64,000 nt of DNA from the NCBI RefSeq assembly GCF_016905005.1, contig NZ_JADIKC010000005.1:186001-250000 (forward strand). The letters run 5' to 3'. Source of the DNA: Dyella kyungheensis. Its GTDB lineage: Bacteria > Pseudomonadota > Gammaproteobacteria > Xanthomonadales > Rhodanobacteraceae. A model generated the notes under the pieces. That model was not told where the DNA came from, searched no databases, and saw nothing but the letters and a program-made list of their open reading frames with translations. Position numbers and translations under genes: made by a program. Of the stretch, positions 24,627 through 33,294 are shown piece after piece (within the stretch, counting starts at the first letter, position 1; each line of letters begins with the position of its first letter).

Positions 24627-25028
24627 ATGTCGATCATGATCGAACAGATCCCAGGTTTACCCGCAGGCGCGTTGGGGTTTCGCGCGAGCGGGCAGGTCAC
24701 TGCGACGGATTACTCGCAAGTGCTCGTGCCGGACATCGAGGCGGCGTTCGCGATCAACCGGAAACTGCGCCTGCTCTATCACGTCGGTCCCGAGTTCACC
24801 GGCTTCGATCCCGGCGCCGTATGGGAAGACGTGCAGCTGGGCTTTCGTCATTTCAGCGGCTGGGATCGGGCGGCGCTGGTCACCGACGTGCAGTGGTTGC
24901 GGGTGACGGCGGCGGCCATGGGTTTTGCCGTGCCGGCGGAGTTCAAGCTGTTTCACAACGCGCAGCTGGATGAAGCCATGGCATGGATCAGCGAGCCGCG
25001 CCCAGCCGATGAAGATGGGAACAAATGA
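24627..25028 (+). CDS. STAS/SpoIIAA-like domain protein
   Basis: The 133-residue protein matches the SpoIIAA-like (Sec14/STAS) family: IEQIPGLPAGALGFRASGQV, TATDYSQVLVPDIEAAFAIN, LLYHVGPEFTGFDPGAVWED, HFSGWDRAALVTD and FHNAQLDEAMAWI. Members are thought to bind lipids or small ligands; no catalytic function is known. It precedes the leader ORF of asnB by 51 bases, and no terminator separates them. Confidence 0.82.
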   Translation: MSIMIEQIPGLPAGALGFRASGQVTATDYSQVLVPDIEAAFAINRKLRLLYHVGPEFTGFDPGAVWEDVQLGFRHFSGWDRAALVTDVQWLRVTAAAMGFAVPAEFKLFHNAQLDEAMAWISEPRPADEDGNK

Positions 25029-25074
25029 AACCTTTTGCCGCGCTTGTCAGCTGAAGCGACATGTGGTGAAGTCG

Positions 25075-25267
25075 GGCCCATGCTCAGCATTCACGCCCAG
25101 CTCGTTGCCATGACCGTCGCCTCCGCGTCGGCGCACGAGCCGCTGCGCGCGCTGAACAATAACAACGCCAATACCAATACCCGCAGCAACGGGTGGGCCG
25201 GCGTGTAAGCAGCAGCAACACATTACACACGCAAAAAGGCCCGCTCCCAGCGGGCCTTTTTTGTTTT
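25075..25267 (+). promoter_or_regulatory. Putative asparagine-responsive transcription attenuator
   Basis: The terminator stem AAAAAGGCCCGCT/AGCGGGCCTTTTT (25233-25262, loop CCC) lies between the leader stop and asnB. Its left arm GGCCCGCTCCC (25238-25248) can pair instead with GGGTGGGCC (25191-25199), which begins immediately after the last Asn codon; that would be the antiterminator. A third segment, GGCCCA (25075-25080) at the leader start, can pair with TGGGCC (25194-25199). A ribosome stalled at the Asn codons would leave 25191-25199 free and allow read-through; one reaching the stop at 25206 would mask it and allow termination. Confidence 0.68.
25080..25208 (+). CDS. Asn-rich leader peptide of asnB
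   Basis: A 42-codon frame begins MLSIHAQLVAMTVASASAHE and ends PLRALNNNNANTNTRSNGWAGV. Seven of the twelve residues from 26 to 37 are asparagine (codons AAC or AAT at 25155-25190), and the frame stops 25 bases before an intrinsic terminator that lies ahead of asparagine synthetase. This is the arrangement of a ribosome-mediated attenuator leader (his, thr, trp type), with the end-product amino acid as the sensed codon. An internal ATG at 25110 is an alternative start. The Shine-Dalgarno sequence is weak. Confidence 0.7.
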   Translation: MLSIHAQLVAMTVASASAHEPLRALNNNNANTNTRSNGWAGV

Positions 25268-25300
25268 CCGTCACGCGAAAGACAACCAGGAATCCAAGTC

Positions 25301-26974
25301 ATGTGTTCGATCTTCGGCATGTTCGATCTCCAGCCCGGCGATGACCTGGCGGCGTTGCGCCAGCAGGCGCTGGAACTCTCCCAACGCCAGCGTCACCGGG
25401 GGCCGGACTGGAGCGGCGTCTTCGTGGACGCGGGGGTAATCCTGGTGCACGAGCGCCTCGCCATCGTCGACCCGGCGAGTGGCGCACAACCGCTGCGCTC
25501 GCGCGACGACGTGCTGGCGTTGGCGGTGAACGGCGAGATCTACAACCACCGTGAGCTTCGGGCGGCCAGCGCCTATGACTTCACCACCGGCTCCGATTGC
25601 GAAGTGATCAACGCGCTGTATCGGGAAAACGAATCGCCGTTGACCTGGGTAGCGCAACTCAACGGCATTTTCGCGTTTGCCCTGTGGGACAGCGCCGCCT
25701 CGCGCTATCTCATTGCCCGCGACCCCATCGGTGTTTGCCCGCTCTACTGGGGACACGATGGCGAAGGGCGCCTGTGCGTGGCGTCGGAAATGAAATCGCT
25801 GGTGGGACTGTGCAACGACGTGACGCCCTTTCCTCCGGGGCACGTCTACGACAGCGCGGATGGCGAATTGCGTCGTTACTATCAGAAGCCCTGGCGGGAC
25901 TACGCGCAGACACAGGGACACGATGTGCCGCTGCCCGAGCTGCGTCACGCGTTCGAGCAAGCCGTGCACCGCCAGCTGATGACCGATGTACCGTACGGCG
26001 TGCTGTTGTCCGGCGGCCTGGATTCTTCGCTGGTGGCCGCATGCGCCGCGCGCTTTGCGCGGCATCGCGTGGAAGACGACGATCGCGCCGAAGCCTGGTG
26101 GCCGCGCTTGCATTCCTTCGCCATTGGCCTGGAAGGTTCGCCGGATCTGGCTGCCGCCCAAGTAGCCGCCGATGCACTGGGCACGGTGCACCATGGCTTT
26201 GTGTATACCTTCTGGGAAGGCCTGGACGCGCTGCCGGAAGTGATCCGCCATATCGAGACCTACGATGTCACCACCATCCGCGCTTCCACGCCGATGTATC
26301 TGCTCGCGCGCCGAATCAAGGCAATGGGCGTGAAGATGGTGCTGTCTGGCGAAGGATCCGACGAGATCTTCGGGGGCTATCTGTATTTCCACAAGGCGCC
26401 ATCGGCCGAGGCGTTCCACGAGGAAACCGTGCGCAAGCTCGATGCGCTGCACAGCTACGACTGCCTGCGCGCGAACAAGTCGATGATGGCCTGGGGCGTG
26501 GAAGCGCGCGTGCCGTTCCTCGATCTGGAATTCCTCGATGTGGCCATGGGCATGGATGCGCGCCACAAGATGGCGGGGCAGGGTCGCATCGAGAAGGCGG
26601 TGTTGCGTGAGGCGTTCCAGGGTGCGCTGCCGGACGAAATCCTGTGGCGCCAGAAAGAACAGTTCAGTGACGGCGTGGGTTACGGCTGGATCGACGGCCT
26701 CAAGGCGCATGCCGAGCAGGCGGTGAGTGATCGCGAATTCGCGGCTGCATCCACGCGCTTTGTGCACAACCCGCCGGCCACCAAGGAGGCGTATCTGTAT
26801 CGCCGCATCTTCGAGCGTTTCTACCCCGGTCAGGCCTGCGCGGAAACGGTGCCAGGCGGCAAGTCGATCGCGTGTTCTTCGCCTGCCGCGTTGGCGTGGG
26901 ATCCCTCGTTCGCGGCGGCGGCCGATCCTTCGGGCCGCGCGGTGCGCGGGGTGCATCAGCAGGCGCTGGCGTGA
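25301..26974 (+). CDS. asnB: Asparagine synthetase B (glutamine-hydrolysing)
   Basis: The enzyme makes asparagine from aspartate, ATP and glutamine. The 557-residue protein begins MCSIFGMF, so Cys2 becomes the N-terminal amidotransferase nucleophile. The class II glutaminase domain (RGPDWSG, HERLAIVDPASGAQPL, NGEIYNH) covers about residues 2-200. The synthetase domain follows with the ATP-pyrophosphatase loop LLSGGLDSSLVA near residue 237 and LSGEGSDEIFGGYLYF. Length matches E. coli AsnB (554). The start at 25301 is fixed by Cys2 and by AGGAAT upstream. It is preceded by the leader/terminator described above. Confidence 0.96.
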   Translation: MCSIFGMFDLQPGDDLAALRQQALELSQRQRHRGPDWSGVFVDAGVILVHERLAIVDPASGAQPLRSRDDVLALAVNGEIYNHRELRAASAYDFTTGSDCEVINALYRENESPLTWVAQLNGIFAFALWDSAASRYLIARDPIGVCPLYWGHDGEGRLCVASEMKSLVGLCNDVTPFPPGHVYDSADGELRRYYQKPWRDYAQTQGHDVPLPELRHAFEQAVHRQLMTDVPYGVLLSGGLDSSLVAACAARFARHRVEDDDRAEAWWPRLHSFAIGLEGSPDLAAAQVAADALGTVHHGFVYTFWEGLDALPEVIRHIETYDVTTIRASTPMYLLARRIKAMGVKMVLSGEGSDEIFGGYLYFHKAPSAEAFHEETVRKLDALHSYDCLRANKSMMAWGVEARVPFLDLEFLDVAMGMDARHKMAGQGRIEKAVLREAFQGALPDEILWRQKEQFSDGVGYGWIDGLKAHAEQAVSDREFAAASTRFVHNPPATKEAYLYRRIFERFYPGQACAETVPGGKSIACSSPAALAWDPSFAAAADPSGRAVRGVHQQALA

Positions 26975-27016
26975 TGTCTATGATGACGGCCGCGCGTTTG
27001 CACGGCCGTCGCGCGA

Positions 27017-28348
27017 TCAACGCAGGTTGGAGTGCAGCAGGAAGCACTGATGCTGGCGGCGGAAATCCAGCAGGAAATCCATGTCGCGGAGGGCGCCGGC
27101 GCCCAGCGTGATGGGATGCTTGACGTTGTCGGCTTCAGTGTAGACATCGAACGTCATGTCGAACGGCTGGCCTGCGATGGTGAGCTTGACCTTGGCAGTG
27201 TCGGCATTGACGAACGCGTGCTTGCCGCCGATGTCGCCCATCATGGTTTTCGTGCGATGGAGTGTGGTGACCTCGTCCAGCGCGGCGCGCGTGCCGACCA
27301 GGTAGTGGCTCGCGCCCGTATCGAGCATCACCGATTGAGGCGTGTCGTTGACCAACAGCTGCGGATACAGCCGAATGTTGCTGCCCCAGGCCGCGCTGCT
27401 GACGCGCATGGCCGTGGCGCAGGCGGGCACGGGAGAATCCTTGCCGAAGACGTGGATATCGCTGCGGGTGATCTCCAGCGTGCCCAGCGGCGCCACCAGG
27501 TTGCCGCCGATCAACACGATATGCCGCGGCACCACGGTCACCGGTACGTTGTGCAGGGTGATGCCGCCCATCTCCAGTGTTTCGAGAACCCCGGCCTGGG
27601 TGGGGACATCCTTGGCGAGCCAGCCGTTGACGTGGCCTTTGCGATCGAGCGGCTTCACGCCCAGGCGGTCGGCGTCGTCCTGGCCCAGGATCATGTCGCT
27701 GGCGCCGGTGTCGAGGATGGCATCCAGCTCGTGGCCGTTGGCAGAAACGGTGAAACGGGGAGTGGTCTGGTCGTCCGGTCGTATCTGTCGCTCTCTTTGC
27801 TTCAGCGGCAGGATCACGTCGCCGGCGGGGATGTCGTAGGAAAGCATCGGCTCGTCGGCATGGCTGTCTAGCCAGGCCTGCATCTTGTCGAGCTCGGGGT
27901 CGATGCCGTGACCGCGAAAACGGGTGATGAGCTCGCTTTCCGCCTGGCGGGAATCGGCCCAGCGTCCCGCCAGTTGCAGGTTGCCGATGAGAAACTGGCC
28001 GCACGACAGGGCAATCAGCGGCCGCACGTCGAGCAGCGCGCTTTCGCAGGCGCTGGCGTCGGCGGTGGCGGCATCCAGGTTGAAATGCACGCGCTCCAGC
28101 GCCATCGCCGACCAGACATGGACGACCGGGTCGTGGTTGTCCTGGTACAGCTTGACCAGTGCGTCCGCGTCGGCGGAGCGCATCGCCTTCCAGATCGCCT
28201 GGAGATCGGTGTTTTCCTGTTCGATGCTTTCGGCGCCAGGAAGCACGGGATGGGAAACGCTGATTCCCCCGGCGGCCACGCCCGCACTCGCCAGGGTCAG
28301 CAGGCCGGCCAAGGCCGCAGCCCGCCAATCGTTACGCGTATTCCCCAT
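27017..28348 (-). CDS. Secreted protein with two retropepsin-like aspartyl protease domains
   Basis: The 443-residue protein has a signal peptide (AAALAGLLTLASAGVAAG, residues about 10-27), a helical segment of about 150 residues, then two retropepsin-type folds in one chain. The first has DAILDTGASDMILG with Asp213, the second SVMLDTGASHYLVG with Asp343. Retropepsins normally dimerise so that each copy gives one catalytic Asp; two copies in tandem could form one active site within the chain. The start at 28348 follows AAGGA. It converges with asnB. Confidence 0.82.
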   Translation of the reverse strand: MGNTRNDWRAAALAGLLTLASAGVAAGGISVSHPVLPGAESIEQENTDLQAIWKAMRSADADALVKLYQDNHDPVVHVWSAMALERVHFNLDAATADASACESALLDVRPLIALSCGQFLIGNLQLAGRWADSRQAESELITRFRGHGIDPELDKMQAWLDSHADEPMLSYDIPAGDVILPLKQRERQIRPDDQTTPRFTVSANGHELDAILDTGASDMILGQDDADRLGVKPLDRKGHVNGWLAKDVPTQAGVLETLEMGGITLHNVPVTVVPRHIVLIGGNLVAPLGTLEITRSDIHVFGKDSPVPACATAMRVSSAAWGSNIRLYPQLLVNDTPQSVMLDTGASHYLVGTRAALDEVTTLHRTKTMMGDIGGKHAFVNADTAKVKLTIAGQPFDMTFDVYTEADNVKHPITLGAGALRDMDFLLDFRRQHQCFLLHSNLR

Positions 28349-28512
28349 CTGCCAATCCTTGTGATGATGCGGTTCCTGTCGCCCGTTCCGGGAAACGGTC
28401 GGCCCGTCGCACATGAACGCAGGTTCACGGTGGCCGTTTACACCGGGCGCATTCCGGCCGCTGAGGCACCTCTGTTATCCTAGAAGGCTGAATATCCGGA
28501 ACTTCAAATCAC

Positions 28513-29638
28513 ATGATCGAGACCAATCCGATCCATGCGCAGATCGCGGACCTCAAGGGCCGCGTCGAGTCGCTTAGGGGGTATCTTTGACTACGCCACC
28601 AAGCGTGAGCGCCTCGAAGAAGTAAGCCGCGAACTGGAAAGCCCCACCGTGTGGGACGATCCGCCGCGCGCGCAGGAACTGGGCCGCGAACGCGCCCGCC
28701 TGGACACCATCGTCAGCGGTATCGACACCCTGACCTCCGGCCTCACCGATGCTGGCGAGTTGCTGGAGATGGCCGCCGCCGACAGCGACGAAGACACCGC
28801 CAACTCGGTGATCGCCGATCTGGCCGGCCTCGAAGCCAAGGTCGCCAAGCTCGAATTCCAGCGCATGTTCTCCGGCAAGATGGACGCCAACAACGCGTTC
28901 GTGGACATCCAGGCCGGCGCCGGCGGCACCGAGGCGCAGGACTGGGCCGAAATCCTGCTGCGCATGTACTTGCGCTGGGCCGAATCGCGCGGCTGGAAGG
29001 TCGAGCTGATGGAAGTGTCCGGCGGCGAAGTCGCGGGCATCAAGTCCGCCACGTTCCGCGTGGAAGGCGACTACGCCTATGGTTGGCTGAAGACCGAGAT
29101 CGGCGTGCACCGCCTGGTGCGCAAGAGCCCGTTCGATTCGGACAACCGCCGCCACACCAGCTTCACCTCGGTGTTCGTGTCGCCGGAAGTCGACGACGAC
29201 ATCGATATCGACATCAACCCGGCCGATCTGCGCACCGACGTGTACCGCTCGTCCGGCGCCGGTGGTCAGCACGTCAACAAGACCGAATCGGCCGTGCGTA
29301 TCACGCATATCCCGACCAATACGGTGGTGGCCTGCCAGACCGAACGCAGCCAGCACGCCAACCGCGATCGCGCCATGAAGATGTTGGCTGCGAAGCTGTA
29401 CGAGCTGGAGTTGCAGAAGCGCAATGCCGAGAAGGATGCGCTGGAAGCGAGCAAGTCCGACATCGGCTGGGGCAGCCAGATCCGCAACTACGTGCTGGAC
29501 CAGAGCCGTATCAAGGATCTGCGTACCGGCATCGAGCGTTCGGATACGCAGAAGGTGTTGGACGGCGATCTCGACGAATTCGTCGAAGCGAGCTTGAAGT
29601 CCGGCCTGGATGCTGGTGCCAAGCGCGTGGATGCCTGA
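28513..29638 (+). CDS. prfB: Peptide chain release factor 2, programmed +1 frameshift
   Basis: Release factor 2 terminates at UGA and UAA. Frame 0 begins [20 protein letters not shown] and stops at TGA (codon 26, 28588-28590). Shifting one base forward at CTT-T gives [17 protein letters not shown] and continues to 29638, total 374 residues. The release-factor signatures follow: [16 protein letters not shown] with the SPF anticodon-like tripeptide and [16 protein letters not shown] with the GGQ loop that enters the peptidyl-transferase centre. A small gene sits between it and lysS, its usual neighbour. Confidence 0.95.
28576..28591 (+). promoter_or_regulatory. RF2 autoregulatory frameshift site
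   Basis: The site AGGGGGTATCTTTGAC is identical to the E. coli prfB site. It combines an internal Shine-Dalgarno AGGGGG, the slippery CTT codon and the in-frame TGA followed by C, a poor termination context. Low RF2 lets the ribosome pause at TGA and shift by +1. Confidence 0.97.
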
Positions 29639-29680
29639 TCGACACCTATGGAACCTGGCCACGCCGGAGGTAATGCCCGC

Positions 29681-30007
29681 ATGAATCGCAGGAAGACTTT
29701 TCGGACGCTGATGGCATGTGTCGCCTTGATGGCATGCCAGGGTACGGTCATTGCGCAGGACAACTCTGCCAGCCAGGGCGTCAAGAAGGATGCGCGCGCG
29801 GCCGGCAAGAAGGTCGGCGACGCGGGCCGCGACGTGGGCCATGCCACGAAGGACGCGGCCGTGTCCGTTGGGCACGGCGCGAAGGATGTGGGAGTGGCGG
29901 TGGGTCACGGCACGAGGGATGCCGCCCTGACCGTCGGGCACGGCGCGCGTGATGGATGGAATGCCACCAGGCACGCCGTCAAGCACGCGTTCGGTAAGGA
30001 CGATTGA
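29681..30007 (+). CDS. Small exported protein with VGHG(A/T)(K/R)D repeats
   Basis: The 108-residue product has a signal-like N-terminus ([20 protein letters not shown], with a possible lipobox MACQ) and then imperfect repeats of about 11 residues: [45 protein letters not shown]. The repeats would form an amphipathic helix with Lys/Arg and Asp on one face, as in LEA or apolipoprotein-like stress proteins. No family is recognised. GGAGG lies ten bases upstream of the ATG at 29681. It separates prfB from lysS. Confidence 0.65.
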   Translation: MNRRKTFRTLMACVALMACQGTVIAQDNSASQGVKKDARAAGKKVGDAGRDVGHATKDAAVSVGHGAKDVGVAVGHGTRDAALTVGHGARDGWNATRHAVKHAFGKDD

Positions 30008-30108
30008 TCATTGGTGGCGCGGGGAAAACCCTTCGCCCAGACGATCTGAAGACAAACAAAAAAATGCGTCCGCCACATGAGGCAGGCGCTGGCAGCGACG
30101 GGAACCTC

Positions 30109-31629
<1,521 letters not shown>

Positions 31630-31642
31630 GTACCCGCGCATG

Positions 31643-31673
31643 AAAAAGCCCCGGCGAGACCGGGGCTTTTTTT
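31643..31673. terminator. Bidirectional intrinsic terminator
   Basis: The arms AAAAAGCCCCGG and CCGGGGCTTTTTTT enclose CGAGA. The stem is flanked by A and T runs, so it can end both lysS (+) and the convergent YidC-like gene (-), whose stop is six bases beyond. Confidence 0.92.
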
Positions 31674-31678
31674 ATGGG

Positions 31679-32317
31679 TCAGCGATAGGCGCGCAGACGA
31701 CGGCGCAGCAACGCCGACTGCAGTACGTTGACCGCGCTGGAGGCCGCCCAGTACAGGCCAAGGCCGGCGGCGGCGTGCCACACCACGATGAAGGACACGA
31801 GCACCGGCAACAGCTGGAGTACGGTTTTGAGCTGGGTCGACATCGCCGGGTTGAGCGTGATCGCCGCATAGCTAAGCGCCCCGACCAGCAGCGCCAGCAG
31901 GATGTCCGGCCGTGCCAGCCGTGGAATCCACAGGAACGATCCGGCGCCGGCCAAACCCTGGCGGATAGCGCTGTAGACGCCCAGTCCGAGTGGCGCCTGC
32001 ACCAATGCGGTCAGCAGCCCGCTGCCCATGCCGGCGCCGATGCCGTGTTCGCGGTAAAGCGTGCGCATCGCGGCCGCGTGCGCCGTCGGGTCATCGGCAT
32101 GGCGTTTCGCCAGCTCTTCCAGCTTCGGCTTGATGGCTTCCATCTTGCGTCGCTGGTGCCAGCCCTGCTCGGCGGTGCGCAAGGTCAACGGCAGCAGCCC
32201 CAGTCGAACCACCAGTGCCATGACGATGATGGCGAGCCCGTAGCTATTGCCCAGTTCGTGAGCCAGGCCGCCCAGCACCTGGTTGATCAGGGTGACAAAT
32301 CCGTTCCACAGCTCCAT
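31679..32317 (-). CDS. Short YidC/Oxa1-family membrane insertase paralogue
   Basis: The 212-residue protein has the YidC/Oxa1 core: NSYGLAIIVMALVVRLGLLP (a transmembrane helix with the hydrophilic-groove Arg), LRTAEQGWHQRRKMEAIKPKLEELAKRHADD (coiled cytoplasmic loop), then hydrophobic helices including a C-terminal GLGLYWAASSAVNVLQS. It lacks the large periplasmic domain of the main gammaproteobacterial YidC (about 550 residues), so it is the short Gram-positive-like form and probably an accessory insertase. It is isolated, away from rpmH/rnpA. Confidence 0.85.
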   Translation of the reverse strand: MELWNGFVTLINQVLGGLAHELGNSYGLAIIVMALVVRLGLLPLTLRTAEQGWHQRRKMEAIKPKLEELAKRHADDPTAHAAAMRTLYREHGIGAGMGSGLLTALVQAPLGLGVYSAIRQGLAGAGSFLWIPRLARPDILLALLVGALSYAAITLNPAMSTQLKTVLQLLPVLVSFIVVWHAAAGLGLYWAASSAVNVLQSALLRRRLRAYR

Positions 32318-32473
32318 TTACCTCTCCCTTCTTGGTGTCCCCGAGGTGCGAGCGCCGTGATGGCACTGCCGCTTCCCACGCCACATGGGCGCCGCCGACC
32401 CAAAAGCAAGGCCACCCAGCGGAGGAGTGGCGCAGTCGGCTAAACTTTCGCTTTTGCCCCGTAGGTGTTTCCC

Positions 32474-32779
32474 ATGTGGTTTGCCATCGTCGGAACCGAT
32501 GTCCCCGATTCGCTGGAAAAGCGTAAGGCTGCGCGCCCCGCGCATATCGAGCGCCTGCAGAAGCTGCTGGACGAAGGCCGCCTGTTGATCGCCGGCCCGT
32601 TTCCCGCCATCGAATCGAACGATCCGGGCCCGGCCGGCTTCACCGGCAGCCTGATCCTGGCCGAATTCCCGTCGCAGGCCGAGGCGGAAGCCTGGGCCAA
32701 GGTCGACCCGTACGTCGACGCCGGCGTCTACGCCAGCGTCAGCGTGAAGCCGTTCATCAAGGCGCTGCCGCGGGCATGA
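32474..32779 (+). CDS. YciI-family protein
   Basis: The 101-residue protein has the YciI dimeric alpha/beta-barrel pattern: [20 protein letters not shown], then [20 protein letters not shown] with the conserved His, GPFPAIE, and [28 protein letters not shown] with the conserved DPY. It overlaps the start of the BolA gene by four bases (ATGA), the yciI-bolA pairing common in beta/gammaproteobacteria. A GTG at 32465 is a possible longer start. Confidence 0.92.
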   Translation: MWFAIVGTDVPDSLEKRKAARPAHIERLQKLLDEGRLLIAGPFPAIESNDPGPAGFTGSLILAEFPSQAEAEAWAKVDPYVDAGVYASVSVKPFIKALPRA

Positions 32780-33039
32780 GCGCGTCCATGGTCGAACAGA
32801 TCCGCGAGCGGCTGCAGCAGGCGCTCGACCCTTCGACGCTCGAGGTGCTGGACGAGGGCTACAAGCACGCCGGCCACGCCAACGAAGGGAAGGGGCATTT
32901 CCACGTGCGCATCGTCAGCGCGGCCTTTGCCGGACAGCTCTCGATCAAGCGTCATCGCCTGGTCTACGCGGCCCTGCAGGGGCTGATGGACAACGGTATC
33001 CACGCGCTGTCCATCGATGCGAAGGCGCCGGGGGAATAA
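32776..33039 (+). CDS. BolA-family protein
   Basis: The 87-residue protein has the BolA fold: [20 protein letters not shown], then the EGYKHAGH...[14 protein letters not shown] core with the FeS-ligand-type His residues, and [23 protein letters not shown]. BolA proteins act with monothiol glutaredoxins in iron-sulfur trafficking. It is translationally coupled to the YciI gene. The 255 bases after it, up to smc, contain an A+T-rich stretch that probably holds the smc promoter. Confidence 0.93.
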   Translation: MSASMVEQIRERLQQALDPSTLEVLDEGYKHAGHANEGKGHFHVRIVSAAFAGQLSIKRHRLVYAALQGLMDNGIHALSIDAKAPGE

Positions 33040-33294
33040 GCCCCGCGGCGGCTCGGTTTCGGCGGGAAGTGCTTACTTTTTAGCCAGTTCGCGGCGTTCC
33101 AGGCCCATACGCCCCGACGCCTTGCTTCCCGCCAAATTCCTTCGTCACCTAAATTCTTTTATAACATTGGCTTACAAGCTGCTGTTAAAGTGAAACATAG
33201 TGTCTAAACGCATTGCGGCTGGGGCCGGCGTTTGGCACAGTGACCCATCGCCCGGGCGCCCCCGGGCTTATCCACTTTTGCCGCCGATGCCCGC

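Noticed and set aside
25271-26956. 561-codon open frame antisense to asnB
   Set aside because: Same codon-bias artefact. It has no domain and overlaps the asnB gene entirely.
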